Source: Pycnopodia helianthoides
Taxonomy: Eukaryota > Echinodermata > Asteroidea > Forcipulatida > Asteriidae
Assembly: GCA_032158295.1 (NCBI GenBank)
Contig: CM063244.1
Span: 7,562,597-7,626,596, forward strand
Direction: 5' to 3'
DNA: 64,000 nucleotides
Made by a program: the position numbers and the translations under genes. Below, in pieces: positions 45,669 to 56,789 of this stretch (position 1 is its first letter; each line of letters begins with the position of its first letter). The notes beneath the pieces were generated by a model. The model did not search any database. It had not been told where the DNA came from and worked only from the letters and a program-made list of their open reading frames with translations.

Positions 45669-48549
45669 GTATCGAATCAAGTCAAACTTATCACAGGGTT
45701 TTGCACCTTTTTTGTAAAAAGGTACAGTGGTTCGGGTATGTAAAGTAAATATACACATTTTGGTTAATGGTGCAAAGGCACGCTTTTAAAAGAAATGTAA
45801 ATCAAGTTTTGGTCTCTTTTACATCTTAGACTAAATGCGGCTGTCCTTAATGCTACAAAGGTATAGAATCAAGTAAAACTTATCACGGGGTTTTGCACAT
45901 TTTTTGTAAAAGGGTACATTGGTTTGGGTATGTAAAGTAGGTCTATACATTTTGGTTAATGATGCAAAGGCACGCTTTTAAAAGAAATTTAAATCACAAG
46001 TTGTGGTCTCGTTTACATCTTAGATCCATTCATAATGCACATCTACCAAACGAGGTCTAGCTACTATTACCAATATCATCCAATTGCCTTGGCATCCAAC
46101 CGGGTCTTCGTCCACATCGACGCAATCAACGATGCGTATCTGGCACTATCAGCAGAGCCGCGAGATCTCGCCAACATGTACGAGATCGTTATTGGTGGAT
46201 GGGCGAATCGGTACTGTGTGATCCGGCGATGTAAACAGTGCCCAATCCTGGCCTGGGCCACCACTGTCGGTAAGGAATTCTACTCGAAGTTACGTCATTC
46301 TTATTATTCATTGTCCAGTTTTTCAAATGTGTCTCATGACGTACCCAAACTCTAGCAGTGTTCACAACAATAACTGTGCACATGTCACCTTGTTAATTAC
46401 AGTAAACGGTGACTGGGTTATATAAAGCATATATAGGTACTTTCTTGCAGGCAAGGTACAGCACTTTTAAAAGCAAAGTTAGAAACGGGTACATTTGCAC
46501 ATGTGAGTTATTTCCACATCAGTTCAATTGCAAACTGCAGCCTAATAAATTTGCTATTATAAATTTGATAATAATTTGATGTCACACGTTGATGTTGGCC
46601 GTCTTTATGCATGGGCAATGTCGATAGTCAGTCATTTTTTTTTTCAAATGTATGCACAATATTGCGGGAGTTCTATCAAATACCATACATGATTGGTCGG
46701 TGAGAAAATTAAAACAGTGAGAAAATTTAGAACGATTGATGCAGCAAGCCGACACCCAAGTTGGCAGTTAAGATGGCATGAATCAGGATTTATCTAGTAC
46801 GCTGCCGTCCTCCCCCCCCCCCGAAAAAAATAAAATAAAATAAAATTAAAAAATAATTTAAAAAAATAAAAAAATGTATATGTGATTATATATTTATTTT
46901 TTTGTGGTTTTTGTTGTATGGGTAGCATCATTACCATAACTCTCATCAGTAGCATCAAAAACGAAAAGTTAATAACACAAAATTGAAAATTTCTGCTTTT
47001 CCCTCGATGAGATATTCTCCCCAGTTCGAATGCCCAGTATTTCTGGATTCGTTTCGACGAAGGCGTCATCGCGGTTGGCATCTCCGGCTCGCCGTCTTTC
47101 CTCCAGTACCGCGACCCCGACCCACTCCCGGTGCATTACGTTGGGGTCACCACCAGACTGGGAAGCACGGGGAAGTTTACTTTTCGAGACCTTGGTGAGT
47201 AGGCCTACCTCTGAGTAAACTGTCATGGATCATGTGACCGCGTGAAATTTAAATTGACTTCTCAACTTGTTGGACTTAGAAAAAAGGTTCCCGGCCACTG
47301 AGTCACGTGTGGCCCCCTTTATAAACTAACAGCACGGAAATGCTAAGTTACAAAAATGCAGTTAATTTGTCATTGTCTCATAGTCTCATAGAGATATTCC
47401 TCACCTTTTGGCCCAGTGTGGTTCTTGATATCATTCGGATTGCTTTCAATGTTGACCGAATGCGCATGACGTCGTTATCATAATCATCTTATTGCACCAT
47501 TTTGTGTTATTACAGTGTTTTGCGCATTTCCATTGACTCCCATCCCAGAACGATGATAGAGGCAAACATTAACACTTGTGACATTGGTGCAAGGGGTCAA
47601 CAAGTAAGGCTGAAACTAACAACCTTTTTTCACTTGCTGATTCATTTTTCAGACGCCTTTCACCACATTAGCGAAAACTTCGAACCGAACACAGGTAAAG
47701 TTTGACCACTCCCACCCACCCACCCACAGTGATCCTCTGCCCCTTCCATTCCTTTGCTCTGTATTCACAGAGCGCTAAGATGTTTTTACAAATCTTTATT
47801 AAGATGTATTAGACAATGGATCGATCTGTATTGCTAATGAAAAATGTGACGACACAATACGAATAAATGAAAATCCAAGTCAAAGTGAATCTTGTCTTTT
47901 GAAACTGTGTCGAGGATTATTGTAGGCCAAAACGCACCTGTAGGACTAACCCTTTTAAAATAAAGTGGACGTACTTTAGAAGAAAAAAAATCCCCTCGTA
48001 TTGACAGTGATTTAGATCAGAAGACTGGTGGGTCGATCTCCATCTAACTAGACTAGATCAAGTTTTCACGAACATATTTTATTTCCAGAATTCGTTGGTT
48101 GCTCGCCCGTGGTAACAGTGGACGATCGAAACTCTCCCGCTGCGATCGCAGAACCGATCTCTGAAAGTCTCTTTCTTTATATCAGTTCAGACGTCGACGT
48201 CATCGTCAATATCTTCAACGACAACAAACCGAACACTAAGGAGATTTACCGAGTCGTCATGGAATATGGCCCTGGTGCCACGTCTGCGATCGTGCAGTGT
48301 AGCGGGGACCAGTGTGAAGAAGTTGTCTCTGCTCTGACTTTCAACTTGATCGGCAAAGACCGTTTTTACGGATTCTGGCTTGATGTCGGACAGTCGACAG
48401 AGGGCGCTATTACGTTCGGCCGGGAGGGACACCCTGCATTTTTGAGCTACCGTTATCCAGTTTCTCATTTCTCGTCTAACGGGTCTACTTTTTATCTCTC
48501 CCTGTCTGTAAAAAATAGTGGGCCAGCGAACTTCAGACTTTGTTTCTGA
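45347..48549 (+). CDS. Gene 3: VWC-like and double FAMeT-domain, probably secreted protein (5 exons)
   Basis: Exons (about 45347)-45668, 46024-46269, 47012-47194, 47653-47694 and 48089-48549 join in phase 1 at every junction. The N-terminus is hydrophobic (PALIVLSVISLCIHI), like a signal peptide. A ten-cysteine VWC-like module follows (CMDQCVC ... KCGCPYC). Next is a FAMeT domain (Methyltransf_FA type: NMYEIVIGGWANRYCVIRR, YFWIRFDEGVIAVG), a 14-residue linker exon, and a more diverged second FAMeT-like domain (YRVVMEYGPGATSAIVQCSG, FYGFWLDVG). Despite the name, these folds are not known to me as catalytic in animals; an extracellular binding role is inferred. The frame has no ATG upstream of the hydrophobic segment. 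AATAAA occurs at 48713 and 48725. Confidence 0.78.
45637..46022 (+). repeat. 192-bp tandem duplication of exon end plus intron (gene 3)
   Basis: Copy 1 (45637-45828) holds the last 32 nt of exon 1, its donor and the start of intron 1. Copy 2 (45829-46022) repeats all of this with about 10 percent change and ends at the true acceptor tacatcttag. Because the unit ends in that acceptor sequence, copy 2 shows a 31-nt exon replica (45830-45860) flanked by an acceptor and a donor. It carries a TAT to TAA change. Confidence 0.9.
46024..46269 (+). CDS. Gene 3 exon 2: first half of FAMeT domain 1
   Basis: The acceptor is tacatcttag and the donor cg/gtaagg in phase 1. It encodes DPFIMHIYQTRSSYYYQYHP, then FVHIDAINDAYLALSAEPRD and NMYEIVIGGWANRYCVIRRC. 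The NDAYLALS and YEIVIGGWxN patterns are characteristic of FAMeT domains. Confidence 0.85.
46590..46775. repeat. Dispersed repeat family J, copy 2 (gene 3 intron 2)
   Basis: Shares catgattggtcggtgagaa and aacgattgatgcagcaagcc with 36180-36375. Confidence 0.55.
46805..46905. repeat. Poly-C and A/T-rich simple sequence in gene 3 intron 2
   Basis: A run of 11 C followed by aataaaataaaat-type low complexity. Confidence 0.75.
47012..47194 (+). CDS. Gene 3 exon 3: second half of FAMeT domain 1
   Basis: Phase demands the acceptor ctcgatgag at 47009-47011; the tempting cccag at 47021-47024 would break the frame. It encodes ILPSSNAQYFWIRFDEGVIA, VGISGSPSFLQYRDPDPLPV and HYVGVTTRLGSTGKFTF, with a phase-1 donor (cttg/gtgagt). 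Confidence 0.85.
47653..47694 (+). CDS. Gene 3 exon 4: 42-nt microexon linker
   Basis: The acceptor is atttttcag and the donor acag/gtaaag, phase 1 on both sides, so it can be skipped without a frame change. It encodes DAFHHISENFEPNTG, linking the two FAMeT-like domains. Confidence 0.7.
48089..48549 (+). CDS. Gene 3 exon 5: diverged FAMeT domain 2 and stop
   Basis: The acceptor is tatttccag. The exon reads EFVGCSPVVTVDDRNSPAAI, a FAMeT-like core (IYRVVMEYGPGATSAIVQCS, GFWLDVGQSTEGAITFGREG, HPAFLSYRYPV) and ends FRLCF before TGA. It keeps the general strand pattern of domain 1 but lacks its IGGWxN signature, so it is probably an old internal duplication that has diverged. Confidence 0.82.
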
Positions 48550-48712
48550 TTTCGACAAAAATACAAATATCGGAATTGTTTGTGGTGCGTTTCCAACAGT
48601 GACCTCTACATAAGATGCAAACTATACAAGCAGAGTTACAATACACCTAGTTGAATTTATTTGTACAAACATTATGCCCAATTAGTTACAAAAGGGGGAC
48701 CCAAGGTGTGGA

Positions 48713-48730
48713 AATAAATCTAAAAATAAA
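48713..48730 (+). terminator. Poly(A) signals of gene 3
   Basis: Two AATAAA hexamers (48713-48718 and 48725-48730) lie about 165-180 nt past the gene 3 stop codon. They are the nearest canonical signals. Confidence 0.5.
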
Positions 48731-49094
48731 TCCGTCAATATTGCTCTTCGAGCACGGAGAAAGTTTGTTTATGCATTTTTCATCCAGTAAGCCCATCTTG
48801 CATGTGAACTGAAAGGAAAGTTCATAACAAAAAACATAAAATGGTTTCATTAAGTTTCAAGTCTTCCTATCCATGGTCCATCAAAGCTTTCTACAAATGA
48901 ATAAGACACTTTGCCGAGGTTTCGGGAGAAAATGAGAATAGACTGAAGAAGAAAACTACAAAAGCCGCAAAAGTACAAGTTCGGCTGTAAGGCCGAACAT
49001 CTATGGTCAGATTTACTGTGCATAATCCACGTAAACAACAACAAGCAACCACAGAGCCTATCCACACGCGTGTAAGTTTAGAGTGAGGTAGGCA

Positions 49095-49215
49095 GATAAG
49101 GAGGGGGGGCTAGGGGCTGCTGGGGGCGGGGGGGGGGGCTAGGGGCTGCTGGGGGGGGGGGGGGCTAGGCTGCTGGGCGGGGGGTGGGCTAGGGGCTGCT
49201 GGGGTGGGGTGGGGT
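49095..49215. repeat. G-rich tandem repeat (gggggctaggggctgct)
   Basis: About four units of roughly 30 bp with long G runs (up to 12). It could form G-quadruplexes, which is inferred from composition. Confidence 0.85.
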
Positions 49216-50285
49216 GGTTACAGGTGTTACGGGTGTCATTAAAATAATTAAAAAAACAATTTATGGTTCACCAGTCATTGGCTCATCCAATTTTGTTTTA
49301 CCCGATGAGACCGAAAACCCAAACAATGAAGAAAAAAGTTCTCAACGGGACTCAAAGTGTCCCTTTCCAAGTCGTACAAGCTACAGATATAATGTTTTAT
49401 AACCAAGGATCAGCCATTGAGGTTTGTTTTCTACCTCCATTGAGCAACCCATATTATGGTGCTTTCTCTCAGTTTCACGAAATGTGGTAAAACTTTACCT
49501 TGGTGGTTGGGTTAAAAAAAAAACTTAACATTAAATGTAATGATAACAATAAACAATTAAAAAATAAATAAACTATTTTTTAGTATTATAATTATTGTTG
49601 TTATTTATTCGCTCATCTCCAGTCAAAACAAAATACATCAAACATAATTTCAGGGTAAAGAATGCAATCAAACAATTGACTATTTGGATAGAAAGATAGT
49701 ATGACGAGAGACGTAGATAGCAGAACGGAAAATGAACTGGAACTAGAGAAGTGGGATACATCCATATATGTACGCATGATGTTACATGAGAGCTTGTTTT
49801 AAAATAATACAAGTGCATAAAATGTTAAATCATCTTAAATATTCTTTCAGTTTCGAAGTTTTTGCATGTTCAGAATTTTCCCCCCACATAGTACATAGGG
49901 GCTTACAGCGTGATTATTTTATCTATGTACGCCGTGTAGGCATTACAGGTTGAACAGCGGGTTAAAAAAAGCAAAACAATATGGATCGATCATCTGTCAT
50001 TATGACTACCCCAGACTGGTACCTGATCAAAAACAGATAACCCCACCACTCGTTGAAAGTGGTACCAGATGTCGGGTGACTCATGTGCTGAGAGTGTGCA
50101 AAAAGCCTCTAAAGCCAAGTTGCACGTATGTGAACTCCGGAAATTTATATCACATTCTATATTGGGTTATAATGACACTAAAAGGACGTCGAAAACCTGC
50201 AGTTTTGAAATGTTTACCGCTACAATGAGCTTCTTTCGTTCATTGGGAGGAGTAAATGATATAGTTTCATTCGGTAATGATGCAT
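49215..50285. other. Intergenic AT-rich DNA, no gene seen
   Basis: Open frames are short and none shows a domain. Confidence 0.5.
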
Positions 50286-50296
50286 TTGAGCTGTAA

Positions 50297-50520
50297 GAAT
50301 ATACCGTTGTTGGTGTTGGGTGGCTCGTCGTGACCGACCTTCGAGAGTTAACCGGAGTTGCCCTGCCCGAGCTACGCCGTCACATCGGCTTGCATACTCG
50401 GGTGTCGGGGGTGTGACGCCTGGGAACGGCACTGAGTTCGCAGGGGGTGCATTCCGAAGATTACTTGAAACACGTCTGGAAATTCGGTGTCGAATTGATG
50501 GCCCAGCAAGATGAATACTG
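50297..50520 (+). pseudogene. Unassigned coding-like fragment with one stop
   Basis: A GC-richer block reads in one frame VVGVGWLVVTDLRELTGVAL, PELRRHIGLHTRVSGV, a TGA at 50414-50416, then SSQGVHSEDYLKHVWKFGVE and LMAQQDEYW, ending at a good donor-like tg/gtaaga. The composition and amphipathic pattern look protein-coding, but I do not recognise the family. It may be a mutated exon, a transposon relic or chance. Confidence 0.3.
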
Positions 50521-51224
50521 GTAAGAATCTCTTTAATTTGAAACTTTATTGACATTGTTGGCGTGTTGACTTTCTCTACAGAAAAAAAAATGTCACTGAC
50601 CACACTGACTGACTTCTTAAACATGACGTCATGGTTATGGCGTGTACTTTACAGACACAGTTCAAAGATCTTAGAAGTGGTTTATTAATAAGTAGGCCAC
50701 AATGCATAATAATACTTGATGGGGATTCTATTTTGAGAATGCAGTTATGTCCAGAGGAAGCCATTTTATCTGAACAAGATTTTAACTTTTAACGGCCCCG
50801 CCCCCCCCCCCCCCCGGATCACAAAATAGGACTTGGCCTTGAAAGTGTGTTGTTAATATTATATTAACAGATCCAGCAGTAGTCAGTCCAGTTCACTACT
50901 GACTACTGTTCTACTTACTACACAGTTACCCGGTACATTACACTTTCCAGTAACAAACGAAGGGCGCCCTGCTGCTTGCACAGTGTCAGTTGAGTTAGTG
51001 TATCGATGTTTGACTAGTTTTGTAAGGCTGTGTCTTAATCTCATTCAACTTTCCCCCCAATATGGATCAATTTAAAATACTGTTTTCGGTGGTAATGAGT
51101 GAAAAAGTGGCGGTCTGATTTAGTTTTGATGATCGTATTGACTCTCATCTAAGATGTTGGTCACTGACTGGAGATCTGGACCGTCGAGGACTGTCAGGGA
51201 GGACACTGGTCAGGAACCATCAGG

Positions 51225-51725
51225 GAGGAGGGTTATGATCATCGCAACCATCTGTCTGATGATAGCTGTGATAATCGTAGCTTTTGGTCATGTCTGTAAC
51301 TGCAGGAAGATCGACGGCTACAATTATCACAACTAAAGGCCTAATGATACATGTAGCTGTGATAGTCGTAGCTCTCGGTCACAACTACGACCGTCTGGAA
51401 AAGCGAGGCTTAAGATAACTACAACTACGTACCCTATGTAGGCCTGATGATTGCTGTAATAATCGTAGTATTCTATAACCCTCATGAGGATCCACAGTTA
51501 TGTTCATCACAACTTTGAGCTACATGTACGTCTGATGATAGCTGCGATAATGACAGCTGCGATAATGGTAGCTTTTGGTAACGTCTACCATTGTCAGGAA
51601 GATCAAGGGTTATAATCATCGCGACTAAAGAGTAGGCCTGATGTAGCTGTGATAATCTTGGCTCTTGGTGGTCACGTCTATTGACCATCGGGAGAATCAA
51701 CAGTAACGATTATCGCAAGTAGGTT
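51225..51725. repeat. Degenerate tandem repeat, about 120-130 bp, 4 units
   Basis: Units share gatgatagctgtgataatcg, tagcttttggt and a atcacaactaaaggcct-like block. The short plus-strand frame with a membrane-like stretch at 51154-51336 overlaps the first unit and is probably not a gene. Confidence 0.7.
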
Positions 51726-52104
51726 TGGTACACTGTCCCATTATAGACCTACAGCTTTTGTAATTGTAACAAATAGGCCTACTTCTCCGTCTACAAGTTT
51801 GTTAAACATGTCTATCTCTAGTGTGATGGCAGTGTTGTCCCAAGAGACATTTTATAGTTCCTGGCACCCACTATTTGCCATGAAGTTCCAAGTGCCAATA
51901 CTCTGGACTCCTTGACCTTGGCCCCCACAACAGTCATCGCTTTAGCGAAAGGGTTTCTAGCATTGATGGCAGAAGATTGTGCCGCATCACCTTGTTAACC
52001 CCTTACAAGCTATTTATAGGCCTCATGTAGCTCTGCTTACATATGTACAGTCTGTCATAAAAATAATGAGCACTTTGATACACCTTTTGGGTGAAATTAA
52101 CAGG

Positions 52105-52270
52105 CCTGATGTTTCGCAGTAGGCATCCGTTGCCCCTGGTCATTGCCTTGGTGCCCATTGAAACGTTCCAATAGAAATTGACAATTTCCTCATACATTTG
52201 TAGGTGCCCTTTACAAAGAAGAAAAATGCCTTGTGGTGTCCTTGCCCTTTCAGGAACAAAGCATCAGCAT
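52105..52270. repeat. Dispersed repeat family K, copy 1
   Basis: caggcctgatgtttcgcagt, gtcattgccttggtgccc and aggtgccctttac are shared with 59660-59845. Partial pieces lie at 56225-56280 and 59250-59310. Confidence 0.65.
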
Positions 52271-52274
52271 TGGA

Positions 52275-53140
52275 TCAAGCACGTAGACTACTAACATTTG
52301 TAAGCAACAAATCCTTAGACCTGAACCTGTGTCACCCCTTTTTCTTAATCCTATTCCCTTTTCCATGATAATATTTGGTCCCATTTCCAGTGGTGCAAAT
52401 AACAATGAAAGATGATCCCCCATAGCTTCTACTTTAAATATTAGCCTGAACACGAGTTTTATGTTTAAAAACTTTACACATAATATTTCTTTTAATAGCA
52501 GTATTCTCAGAACTAAACTTTCTTCCCAGAAAAGAATGTTATGTTTCAACGTAAAAACTGGCAAATGAAAAAGGTGGCTGTTCGTGGAAACTAAAAACTG
52601 AGCTTGGTGAAATTGTCCTTCCAAGTGTTAATTAGTGTAACTACCAAACTGTAACTTTTTATCTCTTGAAACTTGGAGAAAATGTTGATGTTAAAATGAT
52701 AACATCCAGGATGTATAAAAACACTGATTTGTCAAAAAGTATGATTTTTTAAAGAATTACCTCTTCGTGAAAATGGCGACGATATGTAAACTCCTTGTTT
52801 TTGTACCTCCTTCAAATGACAAAGCTTTAAATCTGAACTTGCCTTTGTACAATTGGCAAAAAATGCTGATCTGACTGCCACTTTATTTCCCTTAATATTT
52901 CAGTGAAAATATATCCTTACCTATCCAGAAAGGTTGATAGAATGTATACAGAGACGAACAGGCACTTTGAGCTATTACAAAGTGTTGAAATCATGAAAAG
53001 TAAGGCATTTTCTAGTCTGTTTTCTTGACAACGCTGTTTGCAACACCATCATTTTATTTTATTTTGGCATGAGTGTGCTAGAGTCCCGACCGCCGCAATG
53101 AAATGTCCGCTTGAGTTTTTTCTTTGAACTCTAAGAGTCC
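52275..53140. other. AT-rich intergenic DNA, no gene seen
   Basis: A 124-codon minus-strand open frame here has no start context, splice site or domain pattern that I can support. Confidence 0.45.
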
Positions 53141-53144
53141 ACAG

Positions 53145-53400
53145 CGGTGGCAAGTGGCTTGTACCAAAATGCACGTAGCAGCCGCAAACAGCCGCAAGAT
53201 TTGACCTACTTCCACTCCACCCCCCAAAAAATCAATGTAAAGGTCAGGCCCTGGATTGACATCACAATTCTCCATGTTTTTTAACATTCTATGAAATGTC
53301 TCAAACCAAACAAAAGTGTCGTTTCAAATGTTTTCTTAATTGCCACTAAGGGTAAGATAATAAAAAACAATCAAATCAGACGTCTCTGGGCACATGGCGA
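53145..53400. repeat. Dispersed repeat family L, copy 1
   Basis: Shares agcagccgcaaacagccgc, tttgacctacttcc and gggcacatgg with 56795-57075. Confidence 0.6.
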
Positions 53401-54162
53401 TAAGTAAAGATGCGTGGTCTCTAAAAGAGTTAACTTAGGTTGAGCTACCAACTCATTGAGAGTTTTTTTCTTTTAAAGGACCTAAATAAAAGATTCTCTA
53501 GAATGTGGCAGTCAGATTGAAATCTTTCCCTCATTATGTTTGACATACAAGGGAAAAGAAAAGAGAACAAAAATGTATTGAACATGTTCAACACAATGCA
53601 CACCATGGTTAAACTTTTGAACTTGCCTTACTCCATACACATGGTGTCATTATGCAGGAGGCCACCACAAAATCATATGGATTGTACAGTACATGCAGGT
53701 CACAGTATTTAACAGGTCAAGAACAGGTAGACTGTCTGCTACTTCAAATACGATGGTAAATCATATCGCACAGTTGTACATTAAAACCTACATTTCTGTA
53801 ACTCTTTAATGACAATCGTATGTACAGGAGGAAAGAAGAAAATACTTGATTAGTTTTGTTTCAGAAGCTTCCTGATCATATTAGTTTTTATAACACATTG
53901 ATTATTATTTCATACATTGACAATATGTCTTACCAGGACTCCGTGGACATATTTCCGTTTGAAATACTGCCAAAGTCAAGGAAGTTGAAGACCCCCGCTC
54001 CCAGTGACCGTTGCTAATTTTGATTGACACATTCAAAATAAGCCCCATTTGATCTTGCAATTAACAGTAACCTTTTCCCACACAAAAATACATAATCACC
54101 TAATTACAAAATCACCTAATTTTAATGAATTTTTAACTGTTTGGTTGGATGGTTTCACATAG

Positions 54163-54425
54163 GGCTCGAAAATTGACACTGGTTTTTAGCAACAGGCCAG
54201 TAAACTCACGACCGGACAAGTGCGGCAGTGTTGTGTTTTATATACCTCACTGTGTAATTACATTTAAAAACATACTAATGAGGTAAATTTTATCTTCGTA
54301 CTTGTTCCAATAAAAACAGGTTATTTTGATAAAGTCTTGTTTGACAAAATCTGGTCGAGTTAAACTTTTGAACTACATTCCACTGTGAGTGTGGTCTTGT
54401 GAATTTCCCTCCGAAATTCGAGTGT
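54163..54425. mobile_element. Second copy of the cagggctc-ended element (diverged)
   Basis: agggctcgaaaattgacact at one end and ccgaaattcgag near the other, with the internal block cgaccggacaagtgcgg. Compared with 2287-2679 it is inverted and shortened. Confidence 0.55.
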
Positions 54426-54589
54426 GTTTACGTAAAAACTAGAGGATGGGATTAATTTACTCTTCCATAAACAATGACGTACTTTCCTATGAATGGAAAC
54501 ATATGACTTGTGGTTTTGAACAATACATGAAATTTGTCAGTCATCACGGCAGGGGGGGGGGGGGGGCTTCCTTTTAATGATCCACAGGC

Positions 54590-55030
54590 GTGTGATTTCC
54601 CAGGATTTTTTTCGAACCTTTGGAGCCTTCGTGAAAGACGTAAAAGCCGTCACCAAAGGGAGAAAGAAATGGTCCTAATCATAGTGTTAGCCATAGGGGT
54701 GTCTGGGTGTCTTTTGGACACCCTGTTTTAAATGTTGTTTTATCTGTCATTTCCATGTAAATGTATTGTGAGTGAACAATTTTGGACACCCAGTTTTTAA
54801 ATTTCCAGCAAATTTGGACACCCTTTTACCAAATCCTGGCTAAATCCTTGGTCCACAATGTGTCCAAACCTGTAGTTTTGTATTTCTGGTGATGCACAGA
54901 GTCTGTAAACCTCCTGAATTGTAACATCTGGGAGGTACTGGTTACAGAGTAGGGGAAACCAAGGTCCGCACTTTTTAGGAATTTTCACATTCATCAAATC
55001 TCATTCCTGGATTCAGTAAACCACTTTAAG
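54590..55030. repeat. Dispersed repeat family F, copy 3
   Basis: aggcgtgtgatttcccagga, tagttttgtatttctggtga and gatgcacagagtctgtaaac recur at 1130 and 6545. A stretch at 54700-54860 with cacccagttttt/ggacaccc repeats is extra relative to copy 2. Confidence 0.6.
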
Positions 55031-55324
55031 AGTTCCAGAACCCCAACATTTATTGGCATCATCCAGTCTGGCACGTCACTGGACAGAACTCTAGACATTT
55101 TTTTAAATGTCAATTGTCTGAAAAGAAGTTTTACTATAGTATACACTAAAGTGTTGTTAATTTGTCTGGTCTTATTAAAATCTTTCTGGTCCAGTGAAGT
55201 TTCTGGGCTACATGGCCTGTGTTCTGCCACATTAGATTCCAGTGTTCTCCCCATGCACAAGCTAGCGTATCGGGCCGATATGCGCAAATCACGTGCTGAT
55301 ACACGCAAATTGCGGCCAATACAA

Positions 55325-55580
55325 AAAATGGTTTGGGGTTGAACAAAGAAAAATCGACTAGAGCAGGATTTGAACCAACAACCTCCGGATTAACGTACTG
55401 GCGGTCTCCCTATTTTGTCAATATCTTTGTTCGGGGGTGCCAGTCAGTGGTCCAATAATTCGGAGGTTGTTGGTTCAAATCCCGCTCTAGTCGATTTTTC
55501 TTTGTTCAACCCCAAACCATTTGAAATTTGCCCAGTCAGTTTCCCTTGTGGTGCATTACTTGACATTTCAATACAAAAAA
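55325..55580. mobile_element. Head-to-head pair of SINE family A segments
   Basis: 55335-55405 is a minus-strand piece and 55460-55565 a plus-strand piece of the same tRNA-derived element: gaacaaagaaaaatcgacta is mirrored by tagtcgatttttctttgttc. The first ends inside the anticodon region; the second starts there. Confidence 0.8.
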
Positions 55581-55789
55581 TGTATACATTGTAAACAAAA
55601 AATTGGTTTTTTTTGGGGGGGGGGGGGGACTCCAGATCAAATTCATAAAGTAACCATTTAAAATGTCCCAGACTGCACAGTTAGGGGTTTTAAAACCAAA
55701 GATAAACGCCAAGTAAAAAAACATTCCCAGGACCTCGTTCCGAAATTTGGATGCCGCACAGTTTTGAAAAATCTTGGAGAGAACCGTGC

Positions 55790-55985
55790 TGGATTAATGT
55801 TTTGTCAAGTAATAAACCACAAGGGAAACTGACTGGGTAAATTTCAAATAGTATGGGGTTGAACAAAGAAAAATTGACTAGAGCGGGATTTGAACCAACG
55901 ACCTCCGGATTAACGTACCGGCGCTCTACCAACTGAGCTATCTAGCCCTATATTGGCGGTCTCTCTATTTTGTCAATATCTTTGT
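55790..55985 (-). mobile_element. SINE family A, best copy, with a full tRNA-like head
   Basis: The head at 55948-55876 (minus) folds as a cloverleaf-like RNA: acceptor ggctaga/tctagtc, D arm gctc...gagc, anticodon loop acgttaa (GTT, Asn-type) and a T-arm-like gttggttcaaatcc. Base 33 is C rather than U and the T stem is imperfect, so it is a SINE promoter rather than a working tRNA. The tail matches 8540-8600. Confidence 0.8.
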
Positions 55986-56734
55986 TCGGAGGTGCCAGTT
56001 AATGTTTTAATTAATGTTTTGATTAATGTTTTGTTTAAAAAAACAATGTCCAACATTTTGTCTTCTGACAAGATCTGTAAAAATGCTGGCGGCATATTTT
56101 TCACAATAAGGAAAAAAATTGTACATTGCATTGTGTGCATGAATTTTATAATGTTTGTTTACGTTTGTGTAGGATGCCGGTATCCAGTGTTGTTAAATAA
56201 TAGTTAAAACTATATTTTTGTAACTCAGGCATGAAACTTCACAAAGGCATTTGAGGCATTGTGGTGCCCTTTTAAATGTTTCACTGCAAAGTTTTATATA
56301 TCCCGCAAACAGATCCTTGATGCACCTCTGCAAAATGCGGAGGTTTTAGGAGTCAATTTCTTTGTTGTACTACATTTTGACTCCCAAAATGGCGGATAGG
56401 AAAGGTGTGTACAGGTGTGTTCCACGTCATGAAATCGGTCAATAGGATTCGTACTTCTACTTGTATGGACAATTATTGGACGTTTCGGACGCTTCACAGC
56501 GTTGTTTCACAAAAAAAATTGTTCCCTGCGGATTTGTGATCTCAAACGTATCATGAGCATGTAGCTTGTTTTTGTAGGCACTCCCAGAGAACATTATTTT
56601 AAATGAAACGAATTGGGGATAATAACAGATTTTCAGCTGATTATTTATTTATTAATTACAAACTTTGACATGGCAAATTGGCGAGGTAGTCCGGCCATCC
56701 TTTAAGCCGGTGCCGGCCAATTTATATTTTGGAT

Positions 56735-56762
56735 AAATATGAATGAATGAATGAATGAATGA
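56735..56762. repeat. (gaat)n microsatellite
   Basis: Six to seven gaat units. Confidence 0.9.
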
Positions 56763-56789
56763 AAGAATTATCATCTTTATCCCATTAGA

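Noticed and set aside
47025..47030. Acceptor cccag at 47021-47024 for gene 3 exon 3
   Set aside because: It would put the FAMeT core out of frame; the acceptor at 47009-47011 keeps phase 1 and reads straight into YFWIRFDEG.
50320..50514. Integrase-like TPGNGTEFAGGAFRRLLETR in a plus-strand frame
   Set aside because: The resemblance to the DNGTEF motif of integrases is limited to a few residues and the neighbouring frame is at least as coding-like.
51154..51336. Small single-pass membrane protein with a hydrophobic IIATICLMIAVIIVAFG stretch
   Set aside because: It overlaps the first unit of a degenerate tandem repeat and the other units do not keep the frame.
55876..55948. A functional tRNA-Asn gene (minus strand)
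   Set aside because: C33 instead of U, an imperfect T stem, and an attached tail shared with other copies show it is the head of a SINE.
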